Shown piece by piece: positions 15,350-24,165 of a stretch of DNA of 33,847 nucleotides. Position numbers and translations under genes: made by a program. Position 1 is the stretch's first letter; the number at the start of each line of letters is the position of its first letter. The stretch is taken from positions 1 through 33,847 of IMG/VR virus record IMGVR_UViG_3300049567_000003; one strand, 5' to 3'. The DNA is from a virus. The notes under the pieces were generated by a model. That model had not been told where the DNA came from. It worked only from the letters and a program-made list of their open reading frames with translations, and ran no database searches.

Positions 15350-16882
15350 ATGACGACGGTAACCGCTCTCACCGCTGCTGCATCCATGCAGCCAGTTCGA
15401 GTCATCACAGGAAGCGAAACTCGCCCGGCCAATCCAGGTGCAGTTTTGTGGATTGGTGGCGCTTCACAACCGGTTCACATGCAAGCTGGCGATATTTGGT
15501 TTCGAGCTGCACCTACCGGACCGACTCCGCCTGAGTTCGTGACTACCTCGATGAACGTCATCACTCAGGGTGCGGCGTTTTCACAGACTCTCGTTCTCAA
15601 CGGTACTTCTCCGTTCACGTTCAGCATTTCGGCGGGCTCTCTGCCGGCAGGCTTGTCACTCAACACAACTACTGGCGTTATCACTGGTACCCCAACGGCT
15701 TCTGGTGCATATTCATTCACAGTTCACGCTGTGAATGCTGTCGGTAGTGCTTCTCAGGGATTCTCTGGAACGGTGACGAGTTCGGCCGTGGCTCCAGACA
15801 TCACAACCACGGTGCTGAGTTCTCTTACTCAAGGTACGGCCTTTACTCAGACTCTGAGTGTGATTGGTACGGGCCCCATTACCTGGACAATCTCCGCCGG
15901 CACTATCCCTGCTGGTTTGACTCTGAATTCGAGTACAGGCGTGATCTCTGGTACGCCTACTGGATCCGGAGCATATTCTTTTGCTGTGACGGCTACGAAT
16001 GGTGTTGGCTCCGATTCACAGACATATTCGGGGACGATTGCTACTGGCGGCACGGCACCGAATATTACAACGACTTCGCTTGGAACCCTTACGACGGGTA
16101 TTTCGTTCTCGTTGACTCTGGCTCGGACTGGATCTACCCCGATCACCTGGGGTATTTCAACTGGAACTCTTCCGGCGGGCCTTTCTCTGAACTCGACAAG
16201 CGGTGTTATTTCTGGTACGCCTACTACGGCTGGTGCATACTCCTTCACTGTCTCGGCAACGAACGCTTTCGGCGCCGATACTCAAGCTTATTCCGGAACT
16301 GTTGCTGCTGGTACTGGTACGGACGTATATTCGATCTTCAATGCCACTGTCCCCGCCTCTACGACGGCGTTCTCGGATGCTGAAGTTGGCGCCTGGATGA
16401 CTGAGCAGTTCTATCAGTCGCCCAGTCTTGGCGCTCTTCCCTCTGGATCGAAGATCATCGGCGTTCGTTTGTACATTCCAAGTGGTTCTGCCAACATTGG
16501 TCAGTTCTGGTATGGAGCTCTTATCCGGAGTCCCTCTGGAGCATATCCTGGAATTGGAAGCTTCCCATACAGCTCCTACAACTCGAACGGAACAAAGAAG
16601 TCTGGCGGTACTCTTGCCGCCGGATGGAACGAGCTTCTGTTTGACGCTGAATGGGACATGGTTCCTGCCGGAGGCACTTGGTGTATCGGAGTTCAGATCG
16701 GCGATGGTTCTCGCTACGAATACAACGCCACCTATACGACCGCTGTCACTCAGAACCCTGAAGGAAAGAACTTCTTCCTCAGCGAGGCTTCCGGTACGGG
16801 CATTAACCGAACCTTCTACAAGGATTCGGTCTCATCCGCAAGGTGGTATGGCATCGACTGTCTGGTTCGTATTCCGTCGTGA
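15350..16882 (+). CDS. Minor tail protein with three Ig-like repeats and a DUF4082-like C-terminus
   Basis: A 510-residue protein. After an N-terminal segment (1-58) come three tandem He_PIG-type Ig-like repeats (about 61-145, 149-233 and 237-320). Each has LPAGL or IPAGL, LN then TGVISGTPT or a close variant, and GAYSFTV then N. The C-terminal 185 residues (about 325-510) contain DVYSIFNATVPA, KIIGVRLYIPSGSANIG and WCIGVQIGDGSRY, resembling DUF4082, a beta-sandwich found in secreted bacterial proteins. It probably forms a tail spike or surface adhesin. AAAGGAGG (15336-15344) precedes it, and it ends in a 4-nt overlap with the next gene. Confidence 0.72.
   Translation: MTTVTALTAAASMQPVRVITGSETRPANPGAVLWIGGASQPVHMQAGDIWFRAAPTGPTPPEFVTTSMNVITQGAAFSQTLVLNGTSPFTFSISAGSLPAGLSLNTTTGVITGTPTASGAYSFTVHAVNAVGSASQGFSGTVTSSAVAPDITTTVLSSLTQGTAFTQTLSVIGTGPITWTISAGTIPAGLTLNSSTGVISGTPTGSGAYSFAVTATNGVGSDSQTYSGTIATGGTAPNITTTSLGTLTTGISFSLTLARTGSTPITWGISTGTLPAGLSLNSTSGVISGTPTTAGAYSFTVSATNAFGADTQAYSGTVAAGTGTDVYSIFNATVPASTTAFSDAEVGAWMTEQFYQSPSLGALPSGSKIIGVRLYIPSGSANIGQFWYGALIRSPSGAYPGIGSFPYSSYNSNGTKKSGGTLAAGWNELLFDAEWDMVPAGGTWCIGVQIGDGSRYEYNATYTTAVTQNPEGKNFFLSEASGTGINRTFYKDSVSSARWYGIDCLVRIPS
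15530..16310 (+). repeat. Three tandem repeats encoding Ig-like domains
   Basis: Three copies of an approximately 85-codon unit lie in tandem in the minor tail protein gene. Each encodes a T[ST] edge strand, a PITW/PFTF strand, the PAGLSLN-type turn, GVI[ST]GTP and GAYSF, with the best conserved piece about 45 codons. Copies 2 and 3 are most alike (TGVISGTPT or SGVISGTPT). Such arrays are prone to change copy number by recombination. Confidence 0.7.
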
Positions 16883-18528
16883 GCATAAACATCGTTGCGG
16901 AAAACGCCTTGGCCGGCACTTGGACCTTCGATCAAATGCATACGGCCACACCAACTGGCGACACTTCCGTACCGGGATTTGCTCGAAAGATCAGTTATAA
17001 CGTGGGTGAGACGGTCGAGTTCTGCGTTCATGGGAGCTCGACCTCCATTCAGATTTTCCGAGCAGGTTGGTATGGCGGCGTCGGGTTTCGTCGAGTAACA
17101 ACAATCACGAACACTCCTGCAACTCAGTCTGATGGAGCTGCTATATCCGGTGGATATGGTGGAACTACTATGACTGCTTGGACCACAACTGCAACTTGGA
17201 CAATTCCAGTCGATGCAGTCAGTGGAATGTATCTTGCTCTAGTTCGTAATGCTGGCGACACAGACGGATTCTATATTTCGTTCGTGGTAAGGGATGATGC
17301 TGCAGTAGCAGATATCGTTTACAAGACTAGCGATACGACTTGGGGTGCAGCTTACAACCACTGGGGAACCTTGTCGTCTATGAATGGCAAGAACCTTTAT
17401 GGGTCGGGCACTGGTGTTGGAAACATCATGGATCGAGCCACGGTGGTTTCATACCACAGGCCCGTTCTAACTCGAGGGGCAGTTGTTCAGACATTTTGGT
17501 GGGCTTGCGAGCTCCCGCTGATCCGTTTCCTTGAACGAAACGGATATTCCGTTAAGTACATCTCCTCTGTTGACCTCGACAAGAATGGGGTCAATATGCT
17601 TAACGGAAAGGCGTCTATATTCTTGTCCTCTGGGCATGACGAATATTGGACGACTAACATGCGGAACGCAGTAGAATCTTGGCGAGATGTCTCCGGAGGC
17701 CATTCCATATTTATGTCTGGTAATGAAGTCTTCTGGCGAGCTCGCTTTGAGTACGTCGGTGACGAGGCTAGGCTGTGGTGCTACAAGGACACTATGCCCG
17801 GGCCTACGGATGCTCCCACCCATGTTGCGGGTACTCCGTTTGATCCAGTCGAGTGGACAGGTACTTGGAAAGATACTCGCTGGCCAGATCGTAAGCCCGA
17901 GTGGCTTGTGACGGGTACAGACTTTGGAATGAATGGCGTATTTGATTACGACGCAAACGTTCCTAAGAATCCTTACGGAGGCCTCAAGGTTTGGGGCGGT
18001 TCAGCTCTCGTTGATAACGACATTATCTTGACAAGCGCAATCGGATTTGAAGCGGATCACACACATCCTACTCAACCCGAAGGTTCATATTCCATCTTGG
18101 CATCCTACACAAGAGTTGCCGATGGTGGACTTTCTGATGCGAATGGTCAGAATTACAATGTCTCTGGAAATATTCGGTGGGGCATCGTAGCTCAACGATT
18201 TACATCAGGCGCTTTGACTATCGGATTTGGAACTTGTCAGTGGAGTTGGACTCTCGACAACACTCATGATCGAGGCACAACAATCACATCGCAAAACGCT
18301 CAAATCTTCACAGTGAATCTACTGAATGATTTGGGTGCAGCTCCGCATACGCTGATGAGCGGAATCATTCTCCAGCCTAGAAACTCTCTTGACGATTATG
18401 GACGAATTCCGGTGGTTACTCCGCCGCCTCCAGAAACCGCCAAATTCTATCTGGAGGACGGCACTGAAGTGACGCCTTATATTCTCCTTGTTACGGGAGA
18501 ACTCGTGCCTTTGGAGGTCCACACCTAA
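16879..18528 (+). CDS. N,N-dimethylformamidase beta-subunit-like tail-associated protein
   Basis: A 549-residue protein. An N-terminal beta domain carries SIQIFRAGWYGGVGFRRV and IPVDAVSGMYLALVRN. The central part (about 140-400) carries TTWGAAYNHWG, SSGHDEYWTTNMRNA (H253, E255, Y256) and MSGNEVFWRARFE (N282, F285, W286), which match the C-terminal domain of N,N-dimethylformamidase beta-subunit-like proteins (PF20254 type). The C-terminus is Pro-rich with a short beta tail. Bacterial homologues often also carry DUF4082, here placed in the upstream gene. GTG 16879 overlaps that gene's stop. An enzymatic or sugar/glycan-related role in the tail is possible; whether it is active is unknown. Confidence 0.72.
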   Translation: MSINIVAENALAGTWTFDQMHTATPTGDTSVPGFARKISYNVGETVEFCVHGSSTSIQIFRAGWYGGVGFRRVTTITNTPATQSDGAAISGGYGGTTMTAWTTTATWTIPVDAVSGMYLALVRNAGDTDGFYISFVVRDDAAVADIVYKTSDTTWGAAYNHWGTLSSMNGKNLYGSGTGVGNIMDRATVVSYHRPVLTRGAVVQTFWWACELPLIRFLERNGYSVKYISSVDLDKNGVNMLNGKASIFLSSGHDEYWTTNMRNAVESWRDVSGGHSIFMSGNEVFWRARFEYVGDEARLWCYKDTMPGPTDAPTHVAGTPFDPVEWTGTWKDTRWPDRKPEWLVTGTDFGMNGVFDYDANVPKNPYGGLKVWGGSALVDNDIILTSAIGFEADHTHPTQPEGSYSILASYTRVADGGLSDANGQNYNVSGNIRWGIVAQRFTSGALTIGFGTCQWSWTLDNTHDRGTTITSQNAQIFTVNLLNDLGAAPHTLMSGIILQPRNSLDDYGRIPVVTPPPPETAKFYLEDGTEVTPYILLVTGELVPLEVHT

Positions 18529-18539
18529 GAGAGGATGGC

Positions 18540-18917
18540 ATGATTTCGTTCGCAACGAGCGGTTCTTTCGATCGAACGGAAGCCTCCCTGAAGAAGATGC
18601 TCTCAGGGGATATCTTCAGTGGGTTGGATGCACTGGCTCGAGAAGGTGTGATCGCTCTAGCAACAGCGACACCGATGGAAACAGGATTGGGCGCGGCCTC
18701 TTGGGATTACGTTATTGAGCGTTCCCAGGGGTCGTGCACAATCACTTGGACTAACTCCGATGTAGAGAATGGCTTCCCTGTAGTAATTATGCTGCAGTAT
18801 GGATACGGCACCGGTACTGGTGGTTACGTTCAAGGACGGGACTTCATCAATCCCGCAATCAAGCCCATATTTGACCAAATAGCGGATAAAGTGTGGAAGG
18901 CGGTGACCTCAGCATGA
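18540..18917 (+). CDS. HK97 gp10-like head-tail joining / neck protein
   Basis: A 125-residue protein with a pattern seen in gp10-like tail-completion or neck proteins: an N-terminal helix (DRTEASLKKML), GVIALATATPMETGLGAASW, ITWTNSDVENG, then VIMLQYGYGTGTGGYVQGRDFINPAIKPIFDQIADKVWKAV. Such proteins join head and tail. Normally they sit between the connector and tail terminator genes; here the gene is about 5.5 kb further on, directly before the tape measure. GAGAGGATGG (18529-18538) precedes it. Its stop overlaps the tape measure start (ATGA). Confidence 0.7.
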   Translation: MISFATSGSFDRTEASLKKMLSGDIFSGLDALAREGVIALATATPMETGLGAASWDYVIERSQGSCTITWTNSDVENGFPVVIMLQYGYGTGTGGYVQGRDFINPAIKPIFDQIADKVWKAVTSA

Positions 18918-21900
18918 GTAGCAGCGTTGAAAACAAAGTGTTGGCTATGCACTTCGACAACAAGCAGTTCGAAGAAGGCATTAAAGAAACGCTTGCGTCA
19001 CTCGATACCCTGAATAAGGGTCTAAAGCTTGAGGACGCCACCAAGGGCCTGACCACTCTTGGTTCGGCAGCCAAGAGTTTCACTCTTGGTAACATTGCCA
19101 GCGCAGTCGACTCTATTGCGGACAAGTTCCGAACAATGTCGATTATTGCAATTACTGCTCTGACGAACATCGTTAACAAAGCAGTAAACGCTGGCGAACA
19201 ATTGGTCAAATCGCTGACTGTTGATCCGATCAAGGCGGGTCTGGACGAGTACGAGACGAATCTCAACTCGATTCAGACTATCTTGGCCAACACACAGCAC
19301 GAAGGGGCCAAGCTCAAGGATGTTACGGATGCCCTCAACATCCTTAACACCTACTCCGATAAGACCATCTACAACTTCAGTGAGATGGCTCGGAACATTG
19401 GTACCTTCACTGCGGCTGGCGTAACACTCAAGGTCGCTACAGAGGCGATCAAGGGTATCGCTAACCTTGCTGCAGTATCGGGTTCCAACGCTCAGCAGGC
19501 TTCAACCGCTATGTACCAGCTTTCCCAGGCCCTTGCCGCTGGCAAGGTCACCTTGATGGACTGGAACTCGGTTGTAAACGCTGGTATGGGCGGCAAGGTC
19601 TTCCAAGATGCTCTTATGGAAACTGCCCGAATCCACGGTGTAGCCATCGACAAGATGGTCAAGGACGCGGGAAGCTTCCGTAACACTCTCGAGAACGGTT
19701 GGCTCACGGGCCAGATTCTTACTGAGACCCTTAGCAAGTTCACTGGTGACTTGACTGCGGCTCAACTCAAGACCATGGGCTACAATAGTAAGCAAATTGC
19801 CCAAATCCTCAAAATGGGACAAGTTGCTCAAGATGCAGCAACCAAGGTCAAAACTGTTTCGCAGCTCATTAGCACTCTTCAGGAAGCTGCTGGCTCTGGA
19901 TGGGCTCAGACTTGGCAAATCATCTTCGGTGACTTCGATGAAGCGAAGACGCTGTTTACAGATGTCAATAATGTCCTCGGTAGCTTTATTTCAGCTTCTG
20001 CGAATGCTCGAAACAGTGTTCTAAAGGACTGGAAAGAGCTTGGTGGACGTACTGCGCTCATCGATGCCATCTCGAATGCATTCCATGCTCTGATTGACAT
20101 TATTCGTCCGATCAAGGAAGCATTCCGAGAGATTTTCCCAGCCACCACAGGCAAGCAACTCTATGATCTAACCGTGGCACTCAAGAATTTCACTGCGGGT
20201 TTGAGGATTGGTTACACGACCGCCGAAAATCTAAAGAGAACATTCGCGGGTGTTTTCGCGATCTTTGGCATTGGCGTTGACATTTTCAAGGAAGTGGTTA
20301 AGACCCTATTCCATCTCTTCGGAGTGGCCACAGAGGGGTCTGGAAGCTTCCTTGAGATCACTGCCAACATCGGTGATTTCTTCGTTAGACTTCGTCAAGG
20401 AATCCAAGAAGGTCAAGGACTAGTCATATTTTTCGAGCGGCTTGGAAATGCCATAGCCGTTCCGATTATGTGGATTAAGTCGCTTACTTCTGCCATCGCA
20501 GGTTTGTTTGGCAAGCTCAATGCTTTCTCAGCAGCAGATGATGTTCTTGGGTTTCTCGCCAAGCTAGAACCGATTACTCGCCTTGGTGATTTGATTGCAG
20601 TAGCTTGGGATGCTGTTGCGAATGTTTTGGGCAGAGTCTGGGATGCATTCTATCCTTTGGCACAGAAGTTTGGTGCTTTCTTTGCTCAGCTCGGATCATT
20701 GGTAACGGGTGCATTCGGTGATATTGATTACAAGAACATTCTTGCGACGATCAACACTGGTCTGTTCGCTGCACTAGTTGTGGCAATCAAGGGATTCCTT
20801 GGCAAATTCAAGGGCCTCGGACACAACGGTGTTCTTTCGTCCATTAAGGAATCCTTCGAAGAGCTCACTGGAACACTCAAAACGATGCAGACCACACTTC
20901 GTGCTGCAACTCTTCTTGAGATTGCTCTTGCTGTGGCAGCACTTACTGTTTCCGTGTCGGCTCTGTCTAAGATCGACTCTGATGGGCTTACTCGAGCTCT
21001 GACCGCTATGACGGTTATGTTCACACAGCTCTTCACGTCGATGGCTATTCTGGACAAGAGTTCTTCCGGTTTCACCGCCGCAGCTAAGATGCCCTTCTTG
21101 ACTGCTTCGATGATTCTTCTTGCTGCTGCCGTCGATATTCTTGCATCAGCTGTAAAGAAGCTCGCCGATCTGGATTGGAATCAGCTTTCTCGTGGCCTGA
21201 CTGGGATGACGGTAATCATCGGAGTCCTCGTAGCTGCGATGAAGTTGATGCCTGAGGGTGCTGGACTTCTTAATTCAGCCACAAGTATGGTTATATTGTC
21301 TGCAGCTGTGAAGATTCTTGCTTCAGCAGTCAAAGATCTTTCCGGCCTTTCCTGGGAGGAACTCGCTAAGGGTTTGACCGGAGTTGCTGGAGTTCTTACT
21401 GCTTTGGCGCTATTCGCTAAGTTCAATGAGGCGAATTCAGGTGGAATCGCACAAGGTGCGGGAATTGTCCTACTTGCGGTTGGAATTAAGATTCTAGCCA
21501 GCGCCATGAAGGATCTCGGTGGTCTTTCTTGGATGGAGATAGCAAAGGGCATCACATCGATGGCTGCTGCTCTAGCTATCATCGGTGTAGCCTTGGACGC
21601 CATTCCTCCAAGTAGCGTTATATCCGCAGCAGGCGTGCTTATTGCTGCCGCGTCACTTGGCTTGATCGCAGATGCTCTTCAGAAGATGGGCGGAATGTCG
21701 TGGAGTGACATCGGGGCTGGTCTCACAGCTCTCGCTGGAGCTCTTGTTCTCATTGGCACTGCTATATCTTTGATCCCTCCCACAGCACCTCTTTCTGCAG
21801 CCGGCATTCTTATCGTTGCTCTTGCTCTTGGCATGATTAGCGATGCACTCAAGAAGATGGGCGGAATGTCGTGGAGTGAGATCGGAAAGGGTCTCGTCAC

Positions 21901-23341
21901 TTTAGCTGGTGCTTTGGCTATCATCACCGCAGCAATGGTTGGGATGACAGAAGCTCTCCCAGGTGCAGCAGCTCTTCTTGTGGTTGCTGCTGCTCTTGCG
22001 ATTATTACCCCGGTGCTTCTAACTCTGGGTAAAATGTCCTGGGAAGAGATAGTCAAGGGATTGGCTACGCTAGCCGGCGTATTCGTTGTTCTTGGAGTTG
22101 CAGGTGCTCTTCTAACGCCTGTTATTCCTACTTTGCTTGGTCTTGGCGTTGCCATTACTTTGCTTGGTGCTGGAATGGCTTTGGCGGGTGTAGGTGTTCT
22201 GGCCTTCTCCGCCGGCTTGACTGCTCTTAGCATATCTGGCGCAGCCGGAGCCGCTGCTCTAGTCGCCATTGTTTCGGCAATGGTCGGTCTTATTCCCATG
22301 GTAATGGAACAGATCGGTCTTGGCGTTATCGCTTTTGCTAAGGTTATTGCTACGGCTGGCCCAGCCATTACCGGAGCGATGACTACGGTCATTCTTGCGT
22401 TGATCACAGCCATTGAAGTCTTGATTCCGAAGATTGTCGAAGTTCTTCTCAAACTTCTAACGATGTTTGTTCAGACGTTGTACAAGTATCTTCCGACAAT
22501 TCAAGATACAGGCCTTAAGCTTCTTATCGCTCTTCTGAATGGTATTGCGAACAATATTGGTGGTGTGGTAACCGCGGTTACCAACATCATCGTAGCGTTC
22601 ATTAATGCTCTTGGTAGGAATCTCCCAAGAATCGTTCAGGCAGGCGTAGACCTGATCATCAACTTCATCAATGGTCTAACCAAGGCGATTAACGATAACG
22701 CAGACCGAATGGGCAAGGCCGGCGGAGATCTTGCGGCAGCCATTGTCAAGGGCATGATCAAGGGCCTTGCTGCTGGTGGTGGAGAGATTGCTAAGGAAGC
22801 AAAGAATGTAGCAAAGCGAGCTCTCGATGCGGCTAAGGACTTCCTCGGCATTCACTCGCCTTCCAAGGCGTTTGAAGAGGTCGGTGAATTCTCGGACAAG
22901 GGTCTTGCTGGCGGCCTCGACAAGTATTCTCATATTGTAGGCAAGGCAGCTGAAGGCGTAGGTTCTAATGCTCTGAATACTCTTGCCAGCACGTTGTCAA
23001 ACGTGTCCAAGGTAGTCAGCGAGAAGAACTTCGATCTCCAACCGACGATTACGCCAGTTCTTGATCTGTCCAGTGTAAAGGCAACAGCAAGTAAGCTCGG
23101 ATCTATTCTTCAAGCAACTCCGATCGATGTGTCGACAAGCGCGACCATTGCTCAGAACACAGCGTCTTCGTTCTCTTCTCCCTCAGATCGACCTGGAGAG
23201 GACACGGGTGGTTCGTCGAATGGGACTAACCTCTCGTTCACACAGAACAACTACTCGCCTAAGGCACTGTCTGAAGCAGAGATCTATCGTCAGACAAAGA
23301 ATCAACTCTCTAAGGTGAAGGAGGTTGTCGCAGCGGCATGA
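18914..23341 (+). CDS. Tape measure protein
   Basis: A 1475-residue protein, the longest in the window. The N-terminal half contains NEDEYE-like GLDEYETNLNSIQTILANT and AVSGSNAQQASTAMYQLSQALAAGKVTLMDWN, the usual tape measure signature. A hydrophobic middle holds tandem 57-residue repeats. Near the C-terminus is FLGIHSPSKAFEEVGEFSDKGLAGGL, also typical. It sets tail length; at about 0.15 nm per residue the tail would be near 220 nm. ATG 18914 overlaps the previous stop; GTG 18893 is a weaker alternative. No lysozyme or peptidase motif was spotted. Confidence 0.95.
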   Translation: MSSSVENKVLAMHFDNKQFEEGIKETLASLDTLNKGLKLEDATKGLTTLGSAAKSFTLGNIASAVDSIADKFRTMSIIAITALTNIVNKAVNAGEQLVKSLTVDPIKAGLDEYETNLNSIQTILANTQHEGAKLKDVTDALNILNTYSDKTIYNFSEMARNIGTFTAAGVTLKVATEAIKGIANLAAVSGSNAQQASTAMYQLSQALAAGKVTLMDWNSVVNAGMGGKVFQDALMETARIHGVAIDKMVKDAGSFRNTLENGWLTGQILTETLSKFTGDLTAAQLKTMGYNSKQIAQILKMGQVAQDAATKVKTVSQLISTLQEAAGSGWAQTWQIIFGDFDEAKTLFTDVNNVLGSFISASANARNSVLKDWKELGGRTALIDAISNAFHALIDIIRPIKEAFREIFPATTGKQLYDLTVALKNFTAGLRIGYTTAENLKRTFAGVFAIFGIGVDIFKEVVKTLFHLFGVATEGSGSFLEITANIGDFFVRLRQGIQEGQGLVIFFERLGNAIAVPIMWIKSLTSAIAGLFGKLNAFSAADDVLGFLAKLEPITRLGDLIAVAWDAVANVLGRVWDAFYPLAQKFGAFFAQLGSLVTGAFGDIDYKNILATINTGLFAALVVAIKGFLGKFKGLGHNGVLSSIKESFEELTGTLKTMQTTLRAATLLEIALAVAALTVSVSALSKIDSDGLTRALTAMTVMFTQLFTSMAILDKSSSGFTAAAKMPFLTASMILLAAAVDILASAVKKLADLDWNQLSRGLTGMTVIIGVLVAAMKLMPEGAGLLNSATSMVILSAAVKILASAVKDLSGLSWEELAKGLTGVAGVLTALALFAKFNEANSGGIAQGAGIVLLAVGIKILASAMKDLGGLSWMEIAKGITSMAAALAIIGVALDAIPPSSVISAAGVLIAAASLGLIADALQKMGGMSWSDIGAGLTALAGALVLIGTAISLIPPTAPLSAAGILIVALALGMISDALKKMGGMSWSEIGKGLVTLAGALAIITAAMVGMTEALPGAAALLVVAAALAIITPVLLTLGKMSWEEIVKGLATLAGVFVVLGVAGALLTPVIPTLLGLGVAITLLGAGMALAGVGVLAFSAGLTALSISGAAGAAALVAIVSAMVGLIPMVMEQIGLGVIAFAKVIATAGPAITGAMTTVILALITAIEVLIPKIVEVLLKLLTMFVQTLYKYLPTIQDTGLKLLIALLNGIANNIGGVVTAVTNIIVAFINALGRNLPRIVQAGVDLIINFINGLTKAINDNADRMGKAGGDLAAAIVKGMIKGLAAGGGEIAKEAKNVAKRALDAAKDFLGIHSPSKAFEEVGEFSDKGLAGGLDKYSHIVGKAAEGVGSNALNTLASTLSNVSKVVSEKNFDLQPTITPVLDLSSVKATASKLGSILQATPIDVSTSATIAQNTASSFSSPSDRPGEDTGGSSNGTNLSFTQNNYSPKALSEAEIYRQTKNQLSKVKEVVAAA
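20960..22100 (+). repeat. Tandem 57-codon repeats in the tape measure gene
   Basis: About seven successive units encode a DWNQL, SWEEL, SWMEI, SWSDI, SWSEI or SWEEI helix start followed by GL and an Ala/Leu-rich transmembrane-like helix pair. Spacing is about 57-58 residues. Two units share a 28-nt identical stretch (21681-21708 and 21852-21879), exactly 171 nt apart, which points to recent duplication or conversion. The hydrophobic repeats could enter the host membrane during DNA delivery. Confidence 0.75.
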
Positions 23342-24165
23342 TAGACAAAATTGAAGTACGGACGCCATCGGGAACTCTCCTCACCTTTTTGCTTGAGGAT
23401 CCAGACACAGGATACGTAATCAAGAGTGTAGATGGTCTTGGGCCCACCAAGGCTACGATTGTTTCTTCTCCTTATGCAAAGGTAGCTGGTTCTCAATATC
23501 AGTCTTCGCATCGAGAGTCTAGAAACATTCTTATCAAGATCAAGCTTGATCCCGATTATGTAACAGATAGTATGTTGGCTCTGAGAACAAGACTATATTC
23601 GTTCTTCATGTCCGGACAAGCTGTAAGTCTTCGTCTTTTCCGAGACGATGGACTAATTGTAGACATCGATGGTCACGTTGAATCTTGTGAACCGGACATA
23701 TTCTCGATCGATCCTACAATGGATATCTCAATCATCAACACTTTGCCCGACTTCATTGATACCACTCCGGTGGTTGTAAGCGGAAATACTGTGTCTACTT
23801 CGACCATGACCACGCTTGCATATCCTTCGAATGGTGCAGTGGAGTCGGGCATTGAGTTGGTTCTAAATGTGAATCGGACCCTCACCGAGTTCACCATATA
23901 TCATCAACCGGCTGACGGAGTGGTTCGTTCATTTGATTTCGCATATAACCTCGTAAGCGGCGATATTGTGAAAATCACCACGAATGTTTCACAAAAGGCA
24001 GTTAAGCTTGTCCGATCTGGCGTGGAAACGAAAATCCTCTCGGCGAAGTCTCCTCAATCAACATGGATCACGTTGCAGCCGGGCGACAATCTGTTCCGTG
24101 TCTACGCTGTAGGTGCGGCTATTCCCTATACTCTCACTTACACAGAGCGTTACGGAGGCTTGTAA
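23338..24165 (+). CDS. Distal tail protein
   Basis: A 275-residue protein directly after the tape measure, where the distal tail (Dit-like) protein is expected. The N-terminal part has DGLGPTKATIVSSPYAKVAGSQYQ and SRNILIKIKLDPDY, typical of the Siphovirus tail family. A beta-rich C-terminal half (about 130-275) follows with TSTMTTLAYPSNGAVESGIE. It would form the ring joining tube and tip. ATG 23338 overlaps the tape measure stop by 4 nt (ATGA), and the next gene overlaps its TAA by 1 nt, so all three are coupled. Confidence 0.82.
   Translation: MIDKIEVRTPSGTLLTFLLEDPDTGYVIKSVDGLGPTKATIVSSPYAKVAGSQYQSSHRESRNILIKIKLDPDYVTDSMLALRTRLYSFFMSGQAVSLRLFRDDGLIVDIDGHVESCEPDIFSIDPTMDISIINTLPDFIDTTPVVVSGNTVSTSTMTTLAYPSNGAVESGIELVLNVNRTLTEFTIYHQPADGVVRSFDFAYNLVSGDIVKITTNVSQKAVKLVRSGVETKILSAKSPQSTWITLQPGDNLFRVYAVGAAIPYTLTYTERYGGL

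Noticed and set aside
21679-22452. Antisense frame over the tape measure repeats.
   Set aside because: It reflects the repetitive Ala/Leu-rich coding strand; its translation is Ala/Ile/Pro/Arg-rich without recognisable features.
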